Assembly: GCA_032158295.1 (NCBI GenBank)
Contig: CM063247.1
Span: forward strand, 16,842,009 to 16,906,008
From: Pycnopodia helianthoides
Taxonomy: Eukaryota; Echinodermata; Asteroidea; Forcipulatida; Asteriidae
Direction of reading: 5' to 3'
Length of the DNA: 64,000 bases
In this document: piece by piece, positions 23,565-35,037 of the stretch
Layout of the letters: every line of letters begins with the position of its first letter
Numbering within the stretch: the stretch's first letter is position 1
The notes under the pieces: model-generated
Told to the model about the DNA's origin: nothing
The model's input: the letters and a program-made list of their open reading frames with translations, nothing else
Databases searched by the model: none
Made by a program: the position numbers and the translations under genes

Positions 23565-25977
23565 GTAAGGGGAGATTTCAGAGTATTTGTAGTGTAGTAT
23601 TGGCAGCATACTGCGTCACAGCACCTTGTAAACCATTACATTGTGCTATGTAAAGGAATAGGTCTCAAACTTCAAAAAGTAGCTCCACATTATATACCTT
23701 GCAGGAAAACACCGACAGTTGAAGCGCCTTGAGCGTCACCGAGTGACGGATATGAGTGCTATATAAAAAGCTACTACATGTATTAGTGGCTTTGGTCTCG
23801 GATCCCATTTCATTCTGAGTTATCACCTGTTGACACGTGATCAACAGAAGAGAGGGTGTTGTCTTGACCAAATCCACCTGATGTCATTACCATGCAATGA
23901 ATATTTGTTGCACCATTTTGGGAGTCAGTTTTCACACTGTGCTGGGTGTTTTTTTAGGTGACAGGTGTGTTGAGACTCCCTGCACCAAATCTGTATGCAA
24001 TCTGACTCCCAAAGTAGCAGACCCAGGGCAGACAGTGCCCATCAATCAGGGTTCTGTCCAGGATTTCTTTAGTGGCTAAAAAATGTGATAGATATTTTGC
24101 CACATTCCCCCACTCATCGCAATGAGAGTACAAAGAAAGACACTTAACCTCTTGTTCATCTACGGGTTCTCAAGTAGTTAGGCGCTAACAGCGTTTGTGT
24201 GTCTGATGAGAAATCTTGTAGTTCCACAGATATGGGTTAAATGTGTTCCTCCTTCAGACAAGGTTTCAGCCAGGATTTGGTTTAAGGATGTCCAAATATG
24301 CTGGAAAACTTAAAAACTGGGTGTCCAAATTGTTCACTTACAATACATTTGCATTTAAATGACAGATTAAAACAGCGTGTCAAAATTTAAAACAGGGTGT
24401 CCAAAAGACACCAAGACACCCTTCTGGCTAACACTATGCCTTCAGACACTGGTAACCACTGTCCAACTTTTTTTCTTTTTTTTTTTGCTTATTACTTTCC
24501 ATCAAGGTTCATTGAAATAAGCCTCCTTTTTTTTTGCTTATTACTTTCCATCAAGGTTCATTGAAATAAGCCTCCACATTGATTTAATAACCAGAATGTT
24601 TCATTGAGGTGCATCACTGGGTTCCATGAAATAGAAACATAAAGTCTTTGATATCTTTCTTTGTTTCAGAACGGGTCTCGGAGGCGTTTACCGGGAGGTG
24701 TTTTTCTCTTTCTGATGAAGACTGATCCCCAAGTTACTAAGCAACAGGTAAGTGTCATGACGGATTGTTCCCCCTCTCCCCACTACTTGGCCTGGAATTT
24801 TGCCTTTGAGAGGGCAAAGCCATTGTCATTTTGCAACGGTCACCTCCGCTGGAAAACTTTAAAGTCTTTGGATAAAGTTTAAATGGGGCACCAAGGCCAT
24901 GGCCTCATGTGTAATTCCAGGCCTGGGATGAAACAATTGAAAACTCTCGACTACAATGTATGAACCAATGAACAACCTCCTTTTCACATCCACTTTAGTG
25001 CGTTCATGTACATAAGGTTTATATCGAAATGCATACTTGCAGAAGGCTGGAGCACACAAATAAATATTATCTTGTAAAAGAATTTAGACATATCATTGGC
25101 TAATGGTTTTAATTGGAGAGCAAGAGTACTCGATCTGTATGTCCTTTTAAGGTAGGGTCGATATGTTGTTGTCAAGGTAATGCTGATTTGTAGGCAACAT
25201 TATAAAGAAAGAAACAATAAAAGTCACCTGTGAAAGTTTTAGCTGAATACAGTGTCTACTTGCTGAGAAAACAGCCAACAACCGTCATGGTATTTTTACA
25301 TTGCATCAATCCACATTTAGCGATGTGACTGCAGGTACAAGCCGCATCTCTGGTCGCAGCATTCGTGAACAGACACTAACTCTCAGAAACCTGAGAATTG
25401 ATTCATGGGTGAACCGTTTCTCCGATCAAATGTTTTTTGGTTAAAGAATTTATTAAACCATATTACTTCAAAGGGAATCCTTTCTCAAAATAGTTTACAC
25501 TGTCAACAGCTGCAGTGCTTTTTGCCAAGTAAGTCTGGTCATAAATTTTGGGGGTATTTACCAATCTGTGACCATACCTTTAACTTGATCTCATTATCGC
25601 CAATCAAGGCATTGACTTTCATAATCAGTTACCTCATTCTTTGTTTTTGTCAGGTTGATGAAATCTTCGCAGAGGAAAAGAAAAAAGAGACCGACCTAAA
25701 GCACAAAAAGGACAGACACCGACGCAAGATGGCTGCTCAGGCAAAATCAATGGAGGAGGAGGAGGAGTTTGCCACGGATGCTTTGGAGGAAACAGAAGAT
25801 GCAACTAAAGATGTCGAGGAGGGTAGAATGGAGAGCAGTTTAGTGGTTAAAGTAGAGGCAGCCAAGGAGACAAAAGACAGTGTGGAGGAGGGAAACGTGA
25901 GCAGTGCAGAGTCCGGGGAGATTGAGAGTGGTGATGATAAGGAGACATCAGTCAGCAAACTTGAACAGATGGAGTAA
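22776..25977 (+). CDS. PHAX: PHAX, phosphorylated adaptor for RNA export, three exons
   Basis: PHAX bridges capped U snRNA bound by the cap-binding complex to the export receptor CRM1/RanGTP, moving snRNAs from nucleus to cytoplasm. Exons 22776-23564, 24670-24747 and 25654-25977 join in phase 0 at both introns and give 396 residues, close to the roughly 394 of the human protein. Residues 11-27 are Ser/Asp-rich. The conserved NNVWGEVVQRQNEDHVAQE block is at 88-106, and ARLGSRPK lies at 188-195. The RNA-binding domain (about 212-297) contains IAFSLQESKRELIMRVV, GGMMIL and NGSRRRLPGGVF, the last two joined exactly across intron 1. The C-terminus is basic then Glu-rich. An in-frame TAA at 22746 precedes the ATG (context GAAACATGG). 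The vertebrate protein has about 50 more N-terminal residues before this point, so an upstream coding exon is possible. Confidence 0.93.
23605..23780 (+). mobile_element. SINE 3'-tail fragment in PHAX intron 1
   Basis: CACCTTGTAAACC, then GCGCCTTGAGCGTCACCGAG, then GTGCTATATAAAAAGC are blocks typical of the tail of tRNA-derived SINEs. Similar blocks occur near 43800-43910. Confidence 0.5.
24478..24575. repeat. 49-bp tandem duplication in PHAX intron 1
   Basis: Two adjacent, essentially identical copies of a T-run followed by GCTTATTACTTTCCATCAAG and more, ending AAATAAGCCTCC. Confidence 0.9.
24670..24747 (+). CDS. PHAX: PHAX exon 2
   Basis: 26 codons from NGSRRRLPGG to TKQQ. The acceptor is TTGTTTCAG|AAC and the donor CAACAG|GTAAGT. 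It contains the most conserved PHAX motif. Confidence 0.93.
25654..25977 (+). CDS. PHAX: PHAX exon 3
   Basis: The acceptor is TTTTTGTCAG|GTT. It codes VDEIFAEEKKKETDLKHKKD, a basic segment (RHRRKM) and a long Glu-rich tail, ending KLEQME then TAA. The tail is divergent in the family, as here. Confidence 0.9.
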   Translation, partial: VDEIFAEEKKKETDLKHKKDRHRRKMAAQAKSMEEEEEFATDALEETEDATKDVEEGRMESSLVVKVEAAKETKDSVEEGNVSSAESGEIESGDDKETSVSKLEQME

Positions 25978-26026
25978 ATAGCTGATGGAGAGGCTGTGAA
26001 AGATGACCCAAGAAAGATGCTTGATT

Positions 26027-26028
<2 letters not shown>

Positions 26029-26068
<40 letters not shown>
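26029..26068 (+). repeat. 40-G homopolymer in the PHAX 3' UTR
   Basis: An uninterrupted run of 40 G starts 52 bases after the PHAX stop and is followed by further G-rich sequence to 26095. If transcribed it would be a strong G-quadruplex former. The exact length may be affected by sequencing. Confidence 0.9.
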
Positions 26069-26069
<1 letters not shown>

Positions 26070-26528
26070 GGAGGGGGGTAGGGGGGTTGATGGTTGGTGT
26101 ACCTTCAGTGGAATAGTTAATGTTAACTTCGCCTTTTTTAAGAAGTTAGGCACGTTCTAAGCGCAAAAGAATATTGCACACGCCCGCAATCCATTTGACT
26201 GCTAGACCATTCCGCAAGACCCAATTGTTGCAGGCATGAGTGAACCCACTGTGCCTTCAGATTTTCTTGAAAGAGACAACATTGGCATCAAAGAGATGAT
26301 AGGCACTGCCCATGTCTTAAACAAACCTTCAGATGTCTAGATAAAATGATGTAGAGTGTATGTACACCTAGCAGAAGCTGTGGGTTTAGAAAAGACCTTT
26401 GTAAACAATGAAATTTACCTGAATATCTGCTGCCACCTTGTGTTAAAAAAAAAAATTCACTGCCTCTATGCAATTGCCCTGAAGTCTTTATACAAAGGGA
26501 CTAAAAGGGTGGCGACTCGTGGCCGAGT

Positions 26529-26534
26529 AATAAA
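26529..26534 (+). terminator. Candidate PHAX polyadenylation signal
   Basis: AATAAA, 552 bp after the stop. It is the first canonical hexamer I noticed downstream. Confidence 0.45.
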
Positions 26535-27649
26535 AGACTGAGCTAAAGGCAAGGTCTTTACTGCTGGTCCACGACCCTGCAAGGTTTTAAACGGCCCTTT
26601 ATCACCAAGTCACTTCTCTTTTATTCCCATTTATAAATACCCTTTTTGTTAAAATGCATAATAATGTTTGAAAATGTGTAAAACTTTTCTGTAAGTTTTT
26701 AATTCCTGTCCCAAAGAGGTACCCTTTACCAAGTAGAACATGTCCTGCCCATGAAAGAACAAAGTATTGGGCATGCCAAATGTGGCACCTGTGTCCTTTT
26801 AAACAAGACTCTGTACCACATTTGCTAAAATGAACCCATAGGTCTAACCCAAGGAACGGACCCATTCAATTTGTGGTGTTATTCCAATGTAAGCCACGCC
26901 CACTTCGCTCAAACTTGCTCTCGTGATTACCAGAAGAAAAGCATTGAGCATTGAGCTAGACTTTCTTTGTAAGAAAAACATATTCTTTGTTCCATGCCGT
27001 TCAGGTATGTTTTTGAAAAAGACCTAAACTCTTGACAAAGTAATTCATTTTTTCTGTTCAAAGAAATGATTCAAAGAAATGACTACAAACGATGAAATGA
27101 GTGATTTAGATTTGATGCCAGATGTGACAGAATTGTTTGGATGCAGCAGTTGCGCATGCGTGACGTATTGTCCTAAGGTTGATTTAAAGTATACTAGAAA
27201 AATATGGGCAAATGTTTGTTTTCTGGTTCAACCACCCTTGTTTTCAGATTTTACCGTGTTTCCTTCTACTACTTAATTGGAATCCCTGGATTTGTTGCCA
27301 GTATTTTGGAATAATGTTATGATTGTTTACATTTCAAAAGTTTACTACAAAATATAAGTATACAGTGGCAATATAACAACAAATAATAATAATAATAATA
27401 TTGAGTTGAGTCATTGTACTCAAGTGAATGTGACAATCGTATCCTAACTTACGAGGAAAAGCAACAGTATTTAAACCATTATTTAAACTTTCGTCACTCT
27501 TAAAAGATAATATTTAATGTGTTGTTTGTGATGGGAAATTCCAGCAAAAAGAAAGGATTAAAAGAATGAATTGAAGAGGTACTTTTTTTTTTTTTCTTCT
27601 TTCTTTTAAATTCAGTGTGCACTTCTGATAATTGCTCCGCAAGTTAATG
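26535..27649. other. Gene-free stretch
   Basis: Intergenic, with a short AAT microsatellite near 27382-27400. No gene can be supported. Confidence 0.5.
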
Positions 27650-27933
27650 ACCATAACAACTTACTTGGTAAAGAGCACTGGAAAGCTGTTGATATAAAAC
27701 AAATGTTTGAAACGACCCCCTTTGAAGTTTTGTAGTTTTTAGAAAAGAGGTAATTTCACCCCAAAATTTAAATCTGTTTCTCAGTCATCTGAAAGCACAC
27801 AAGGGTGTTTTTTGTTTGCATTATTTTCTTGATTTCCTTGCAGCTTCAAAGACCAATTGAGCAAAAACGTTCACAGGTTTGTTCTTGTATGCATAAACCA
27901 AGTCGGTTACCAAAAGCATACCTTGCTCTTTAA
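27650..27933 (+). mobile_element. Degraded copy of the 4438-type TTAA MITE
   Basis: It shares ACTTACTTGGTAA, TATAAAAC...GTTTGAAACG, CATCTGAAAGCACACAA, GGGTGTTTTTT, GACCAATTGAGC and TTCACAGGTTTGTT, in the same order as in 4438-4824. The right end is ...CTCTTTAA; the left end is eroded. Confidence 0.65.
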
Positions 27934-29833
27934 GAGGGGGTCAAGTTGATTGATTTTGTTTTTATTGTTATTTTCTAAGTTCTAGAAAAAAAAGTAGAAA
28001 AGACATGGTAAACTTTGCGATCACCTATGTTTTTATTAATTTGTTTTGCCCAAAAGGCAGTCTTTGTTTCTTTTGTGTACGTTTTTGTATTTTGTAAAAC
28101 CTTTCCAGCAGAACTTGTCGTGTAAGTCCAAGAATGTTCGCAGTTACAGAAAATTTACTGGCCTGTAAAGAGAACTCTCAATTACATTGTTAATGTTATT
28201 AGTCATTGGGTTGACATTCAAAGAAAATAAGTACGTTACGTGTTGGACCATAAGAGGATTCTTACTTTGACTGTCACGTTCACAAACTAGTATTGATGAT
28301 CAACTAATCAGTGTTCGTTTGATTTATTTACATTTCAAAATATTGTATTGCAAATATTTCCTTTACATTTGTATGTGCGAAAAACGGTGTCGACAAACAT
28401 CACCTTAAACATAAAATAAAACAGAAAAACCGAACATAACTTCAATTCGATAAACACAAGAGTGTTGAAGTACCAAAAAGCACCGTATTATTGTTAGAAC
28501 CGACAAGCCAAACACTCTTATTATTATCGCCCGCGGTTCCTGTGTAACCCAGAACCAGTTCTAATACAGAGCAACTAGCTGCGGTCTCGCCAGGGGTGCA
28601 CCACACACTAATGGAGAGAAACTCATGCGCGGTGCCTCATTAATCAAAATTAAACCCATAATTTTGTCTGTAAATCAAAGATTTGAAGGCCATTCGTGGC
28701 TTTTAATGAGTGTTAAAAAAGTTCTAGTACTGTGCCCCTCGGGTTTTTGTTGACTTTCAACCTGGAGTATTTTTGGGGTAAACAGTTTTAAAGGTGTAGG
28801 TTTTTTCCCACAAGATGAAGTCTGGCCAGTTTAGTCACTCGTGGGTGTTTCGTGAACCCTTCTCGAAATGTAAACCTACCCAAAATTGATCAGAAAAAAT
28901 GTATATTTGGTTTGTTCTCTAAAAGCCGGGCGACTTTGGAGAAGTTTCTTTTGAGTATTATTTTTTTAATATTTAGCATTGGTTTGGGGAGCTTATCTAG
29001 TGTGGTACACCCAGCATCGAGACTGATATCTCATCGTTCAACCTCTTTACAGTGAAGCAAATAGCCACAGAGCCTGCTGGTCTTCCTGTAGACAGGATTT
29101 GTAGACCTACAACCCGAAATGGAAGAACACATTGTATGTTATATGAAGATTGAGCTGTTTGATTTTTATCAACTTTTCGTATAAAGAAAGAGGGTATATC
29201 TCAATTGTTTAACATCCCATCTTGTCCAGCCGTTATTTTTATAAATCTTTAATTTATGTGAAAATAATGACACCAAAATGTCCCATGTGACGAGTGTACG
29301 TATCTCGTCTGCCAGAAATGTCCTGAGATGTACATGGTTTTTATTTATTGTTTATTTTTTTTTTTCAAACTAGTTTAGATGGTCTATAGTTTCGTCTCCA
29401 AAATTGATAAAGAGACAGACCGTAGGAGTAGTCCGGCTGTACTACTTTGTCACCTTTACCCCCAACCCCCACCCCTCCTCTCTCCTCCATTTCTCCTGCC
29501 TTCACCAGGTTTGTGTTTATCGTAACAGGCGTAAGGGAAATCCCCTTGCTTATTTAGGTCGACCTTTGAACCGTGCCACTCGATCTCCGGTGTCTATTGT
29601 GGTATCTCTTTCAAGTTACCCGGTCACACAGAGGTCTGGGTGTATTGTTGAGATGACCTTCCAAGGAATTTTCCCACCACCCTCCGTGCATAATAAGTGT
29701 TGCATGATGTTGTAGCGTGCGGAATCATGCAGTGGAACATCAACTACACATAATTATCGAGACCTGTCTAGTGAGGGCGGCTTCTTTCGTACATCTCTCA
29801 TCTGTGTGTGAACACCGACTGTCTGGAAACACC
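27934..29833. other. Gene-free stretch upstream of the C1q gene
   Basis: AT-rich with no supported exon. The proximal promoter of the C1q gene probably lies at its right end, but I see no TATA box there. Confidence 0.45.
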
Positions 29834-29861
29834 ATGGGATCGTGTGAATGTAAGCAGCCAG
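29834..29861 (+). CDS. C1q gene exon 1
   Basis: Codes nine residues plus one base. The donor CCAG|GTATGT is good, and its phase agrees with the acceptor at 31380. Because the exon is so short, its assignment rests on Kozak context, phase and donor strength. Confidence 0.6.
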
Positions 29862-31834
29862 GTATGTATTTGTTGTATTGTGGTGTGTTTGTTTACCTTG
29901 CTGTTCCTGGTACTATTTGTTTACCGTGGTTGAACCACGGGGAACAAAATATGGTTGAATAATTGAATCATTAGCTCTAGCAGATACGCTCAGTCAGGGA
30001 CCATGCTGTGGGGCCGGGGAGAGAAGGTGTGGCTGTCAGTCAGAGCAATGACTCCTTGCTCTTTTCATCAGAGTGGTCAGAGAGGACTCGACAATCTCTA
30101 TCTTCCCCCTCAAAAAAACACACATATCCTACCCCTTCCCCACCCCAGAACCACCACCATCACAGCTGCAAAACCTCGGTCATGAGCCTTTCATGAAATC
30201 TAACGTTAACCGTGGCAAAGTCAGTAAAGACATGACCAATCTGTTCCAGTGAAATTAAACTGCCATATGACCACCTGTATGTGTACACCAGCAATGAACC
30301 ATGCCCTATGACATAAGATAAAATAACAATCGGATTGAAGACTAAACAATTTAAATCACCTTACATTTTCAGTTCAATAGTTTAACTGAAAACAAAAGTT
30401 GTTTTTTAATAATGGCCAGTATTGTAGATTATTTAAGTGAACACTGTAGAAACTGAAGTTCCCATTCAAAACATTCAGATATTGTTTTTATATATAATAT
30501 TGTGACAAAACTATCTCTTCTGTTTGCACAAAGCAACCGTTGATCGGGTGTTTTTTTTTAGTAAATGTAAATTTACATCATGTCAATACACACTTTTTGT
30601 TATCATCAATGGGAATTACCTACGTTTGAAATGGACCATGCGAGGTCGCACAAAGTGCAAACAATTAATATTTTGCACACTAGCGGTTTGCTGTTCACGT
30701 TGGTTTTAATAGCACGGGTGTTTTAATTATGTTAACTGGATCATATATATCCATGGAAACACAATGTGTACAATATGAAGTAACCAACCGGCGGGGCAAG
30801 GCGTGTCGATTGACATCACTAATAAAGATGTAACCGTACAATAATTTGTACGACTGTTTCATGACGGCTTTCCTTTTTGGCGTTTGGTTTAACTGTTTAC
30901 CTTTTTCGGATTTTGGCACTAATATAATTCCGAGGTATATATGCGTATTATATATTTAAACAAAAAGAGTTAAACATAAATGTTGTTGTTGTTGTTGTTT
31001 TGTTTTATTTTAATAACTGTTGTTTTCTCAAGTCTGTCAAAACAACATTGGACATCACTAACGCTTGGTTAGTTCGTTCTTTCATGGAGACGGGAACAGC
31101 CTCAGAATACATTCATGATTTTAAAGCTGTTGAGATGGAATTCACCCGTGTTTTTGGATAGCCCCTCTGGCCAGGTTGACCTTATAGTTATGTGTCCAAC
31201 TGATATGGCTATGAGAACACTTTGACCTCAAACGAGCTACCCAATCACAACCCCCCACCATGAAGGCCGCCAATAATGAGACGTGAACGTGTTAGTGTTA
31301 TTCCTGTTGCCTCCCAGTTATAATTATAATCTCGGTATAGTTCCGGTAATTAGCAATAAAACTTCTCATTATTTTGCAGAGCCAGTATACTTTTCCGTCG
31401 TGTTTACCAAACTGCTCAAAGGCTCCGATACGCCTCAGCATGTCCCGTTCGACCGAATCCTGACCCAACACCCGTCCGGAGCATGGGACGGCGACTCCTA
31501 TGAGTTCATCTGCCCGACGGCCGGCCCGTACATGGTCACGTTCGCAGTCCGGCCGGAGCTCGAGCACACGGCGTCGGTTCACCTGATGCAAGGTAAATCG
31601 ATCGTGGTCAGCATCTTTGCCGATCAGAACGACGGAAACGCCGGAACGTCGTCCCAGTGTGCCATTATTAACCTGGAGGTGGGCGAGAGGGTCTGGATCG
31701 AACTGGAATCTGGATCAAAAATGGGGATACGCAGCCATCCTAAGTCTCCCACGGCAACCTTTAATGTGGTCCTGCTGAATCCATTTCATGAAGAAAAAAA
31801 ACTAAAGGGTGATCAATGGAAGAGTGACCTCTAA
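29834..31834 (+). CDS. C1q-domain protein with acylation-type N-terminus, two exons
   Basis: Exons 29834-29861 and 31380-31834 join in phase 1 (G|AG makes Glu) to give 160 residues. Residues 11 to about 155 are one C1q globular domain: an early VYFSVVFTK strand, FDRIL, YEFICPTAGPYMVTFAV (a near match to the C1q signature, with Val where Phe is usual), ASVHLMQGKSIVVSIFA, CAIINLEVGERVWIEL and a final TFNVVLLN. C1q domains form trimers that bind diverse ligands. There is no collagen region and no signal peptide. Exon 1 codes MGSCECKQP, which fits the N-myristoylation pattern (Gly2, Cys6) with nearby Cys for palmitoylation, so the protein may sit on the inner face of a membrane (inference). The ATG context ACCATGG is strong. 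Extra exons between or upstream cannot be excluded; the same frame is open upstream to 29717. Confidence 0.78.
31380..31834 (+). CDS. C1q gene exon 2 (whole C1q domain)
   Basis: The acceptor is CATTATTTTGCAG|AGCC. It codes 150 residues and ends in TAA after KSDL. It is markedly GC-rich against AT-rich flanks. The antisense 97-codon frame is a shadow. Confidence 0.88.
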
Positions 31835-31881
31835 CTTTCCGGTCATTTCCAGACAGGCAAGATACTTCGCTCATTGATAGG

Positions 31882-32005
31882 CTGTGACCGAATTTGCGGC
31901 TACGGCTACAGCTACGACTAGATGGCAACGTCATCAATCTTTGAAGTATAGGACGTCCTTAGCAACACCCTTAACAACAGCCGTAGCCGCCATTTTGGAT
32001 GCCGT
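31882..32005. mobile_element. Foldback MITE, GCGGCTACGGCT arms
   Basis: The left arm (CTGTGACCGAATTTGCGGCT, then ACGGCTACAGC) is complementary with mismatches to the right arm (ACAGCCGTAGCCGCCATTTT, then GGATGCC). It lies 48 bp after the C1q stop, so it may be part of that 3' UTR. Confidence 0.7.
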
Positions 32006-33060
32006 CATTGTTCCTATAAAACATCACAATGTAAAGTCGGCCAACTTTTTACGCGCAAATCGATCTTTCTTTCTTTTTTTTCTTCTTTTTTTTTGGGGGG
32101 GGGACTAAATTCTTGGCATGACAGGTCGATGAACCACTCTTGGCTGCGTTAGAGGAGTCGGAGCCATTGAAGCAGCTCTAAGCCAAAACCAAAGAAGCCC
32201 GTGTAAAGATGGTGTCTATCGGGAACTACAGGAAGTCTTCACTTTTTCGTGCCCAACTTTCTACTTTCTGGAATCAAGCATTGCAAACATAAAAACCGAA
32301 TTGAGTTTTGAGACGGGAACTCTGTCTTTCTTAATATCAAAAGTTTACGAAACATTTGAAGATGTTATGCTTTCTTGTATTTACCTTATGTTTACACGTT
32401 ATGCCTGCTAGCAGAAGTCCATGCTGTGTACTCTTTTTGGAAAATAACTCACATTTAAAACTCTCGGCAAAATGTTCGCATTACAGCGGCTGGATTACAA
32501 CCTTCAAACTGTAGAAATATTTTTAAATTGTAATAATATTATAAATGTAATTTTAGATGTCGCTTTATTTTATTTCGCACTGAATCAAAAGCTCCTCAAT
32601 ATGAAAACAGCCATTCTATTTCACAAAAAAAAATGTTTTTAAGCAATTTGTTCGTTAACGTCAAGCGCTCAAAAAAGATAATAATTCAATTAATTCGCAA
32701 CAGCTTTTCGCGCAAATATCTGTAGTTGCACCTAGAGGCTACTCTGAGAAATTGAAAGCCGATTAAACTTGGTTAAAAAGAACGCCTTATAAGTGATATT
32801 GAGTATAATGACGCAAATAAATTCACATGTCTCAAAATGAAAATGAATGAGGGCTTCAACTGAAGAGGCAAAATCGCTTGCATGCAGAGGAACGAGGCTG
32901 CTTTTCTTGCCGAAAATACCTATTATTATTATTGCACATCGCTTTTCATGGCCGTTTTCTTAATTCCAATCATATTTGGGCATTTTAACGTAATAATATG
33001 ATTGCATCAAGCTATGTGTCGCGTGTACTTACAATCACCCATAACCAATGCAAATGACGA
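32006..33060. other. Gene-free stretch
   Basis: AT-rich, perhaps partly the C1q 3' UTR. Nothing else recognised. Confidence 0.45.
32816..32821 (+). terminator. Possible C1q polyadenylation signal
   Basis: AATAAA nearly 1 kb after the stop. This is only a candidate. Confidence 0.25.
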
Positions 33061-33164
33061 CGTGTCCGACTCGGCGGCTTGCGGCTTGCGGCTGCTCAAC
33101 AAAATGTTGACTGGTGGGATTCACAGGGCAACAACCTCAGCCGTAGCCGCCAATTCGGACACGG
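33061..33164. mobile_element. Foldback MITE, second clear copy
   Basis: CGTGTCCGACTCGGCGGCTT at the left pairs with AGCCGCCAATTCGGACACGG at the right, with a loop of about 50-60 bp. Same family as 31882-32005, which lies about 1.1 kb away. Confidence 0.75.
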
Positions 33165-33666
33165 CCGTTGCTTCATCAGATGGGTTAGAATAATTTTTAA
33201 AATAGCATTTAGATTCCTGGCTCAGTCGTAAAAGGGGCAGTGCATCGGGGGGCGGGTAAAGTGGCAGACTTTCAAATGCTGTCAACCGAATAATCCCTGG
33301 AACTGTATTTTTTAACAAGGAATGGATGCAGACAAATTCCCCACAAATAAATAAACAATATAACTTTGTATACAGTTACAGTTTTAATAGAATGTTTTTA
33401 AATCTTTCTTCGGGGAGAAAAATGCGTAATTATAAGTAACAACAGAGAGGGTTCTAAACCGTGTCCTTCTTTTAAGGTTGTGCTCATGACTTCATGAATT
33501 GATCTTATAGTTAGCCTACATCTTTTTTAAAATAAACATTAAGCCAAATAAAAACCAAGTTGAGTCTTCACATTTTTTATAATTAATTGGTGGCCCTCAC
33601 TTTGCTACGGAGCCCCTAAGGGGACAGGTAAAAAAAAATAGAAAAGGTAAAAATACCAAATATATA

Positions 33667-33848
33667 TTATTTCGTTCCCTCGAAATATTATTTCGTCACC
33701 TCGAAATAGTATTTCGTTGCATCGAAATACTATTTCGTTCCCACGAAATATTATTTCGTTCCCTCGAAATCATTTCGTCCCCCCGAAATCATTTCGTTCC
33801 CTCGAAATCATTTCGTTACCACGAAATATTATTTCGTTACCTCGAAAA
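33667..33848. repeat. Array of nine ATTTCG-N-CGAAAT micro-hairpins
   Basis: Nine tandem units of 19-21 bp. Each starts ATTTCG and has CGAAAT 6 bases later, so every unit is its own small palindrome. The arms are constant while the 6-base loops vary (TTCCCT, TCACCT, TTGCAT, TTCCCA and others). A relative lies at 43987-44156. Confidence 0.9.
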
Positions 33849-33882
33849 ATCCTTTAACTGCTACGGAGTCCATAAAATGCCG

Positions 33883-33959
33883 TTTCATTTATCTCATCGT
33901 CTCCATAGTGGCTCATAAGGCCTCATCTGAATATTATTTGCATACTGAGATAAATGAAA
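33883..33959. repeat. 14-bp inverted repeat next to the hairpin array
   Basis: TTTCATTTATCTCA (33883-33896) and TGAGATAAATGAAA (33946-33959) are perfect complements with a 49-bp spacer. They may be part of the same mobile element as the ATTTCG array. Confidence 0.75.
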
Positions 33960-34539
33960 TAAGTTTTTATTGCCATTAATTTTCTTTGAATACTAGATCA
34001 CAAGTTGTCTAAATGACTACACATAATCATAGGTTCAACCAGTTGCATCATAATTATTGCTTCATATACATCAACCACTTCATGTAAGAGTATAAGAAAT
34101 AGAGGGCGCACTTGGAATGCAGCGTCCACAAACGCAACTGGACCGCAAGCAAATTTGTTTTCATACCACACGCTGGCTATTGCATACACGCATAATGTAT
34201 GGGCGCCTCCCCGGATCCCTTCACTGTTGACCCCGTAGTAACTACGTGGTATAAAAAAAGAGACACGCGAGCCATTTTGTACGAGGGCAACATTGAGTAC
34301 GAAGTACCCGTTGTACATGCATAATACACGCTATGCTGTCTAAAGAATTGGCTGCCGTTTTAAAGTTGTTTCGTGAGGCTTATCTTCAATTAGAGGATGA
34401 ACAATGTATTCAATATCACTATGTCATGATTTATTGTCCAAAATAAAGGTAAACACTTCTAAAACCTTAAACGGTCTTCTCTGGCATTCACAAATTGTTC
34501 ACAGTTAACCATCTATTTTATGAAAAACTATTGTTCTAT
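33960..34539. other. Gene-free stretch
   Basis: A 106-codon minus-strand frame (33998-34318) has no motif or splice context. No gene supported. Confidence 0.5.
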
Positions 34540-34918
34540 CCCTCAGATGGCCTACACGTCTGCAAGTTCTGCAACCTATAAACCGAAAACACATTTTCCT
34601 TAATACTCGTTCATTTTTTTGCAAAAACAGGTGAAACACTTTAAGTTCTATCTTCAGACAGGCCCGATTGACATGGCCTATGACCCTTAAATATGACCCA
34701 TGGACTCCGAATCCCCAGTTATAAAACACTTTTGTTTTTTTTCTTTTTTGCCAAACGATCTGGTACAACGTTTTGAAGGTTATTAGCTTCCAACAAGGAA
34801 TGAAATCAACATTGTAAAGGAGGTAGGTCCCGTATACACATGTCCCCAGCGTACAGCACGCTGCTGTACTGTAGGGCGTCCGAAGACAACTTAACAATAA
34901 ATGGCATTACAGAGTTTT
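34540..34918 (-). mobile_element. MITE with TTAAAACYCT ends, copy 2, inverted
   Basis: The reverse complement follows 3407-3865 from TTAAAACTCTGTAATGCC through GGACGCCCTACA, CAATGTTGATTTCAT, GAAGCTAATAACC, GGCCATGTCAATCGGGC and GGCCATCTGAGGG. The 3' terminal repeat is eroded. The 130-codon frame within it arises from the repeat. Confidence 0.8.
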
Positions 34919-35037
34919 AATAATCTAGTTTAAATAATTAATGACATCATGAAATCATCTTTGGGGTTGAACAAAAAACGGGACTGCGTAACTAGGCCAG
35001 TGCGCCCTCTATAGTTCGTATAGCTGTGAAGTGGCAA

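Noticed and set aside
33998..34318. 106-codon minus-strand frame
   Set aside because: No motif, no splice context; treated as chance.
34505..34897. 130-codon minus-strand frame
   Set aside because: Lies inside a repeated MITE; no transposase-like motif.
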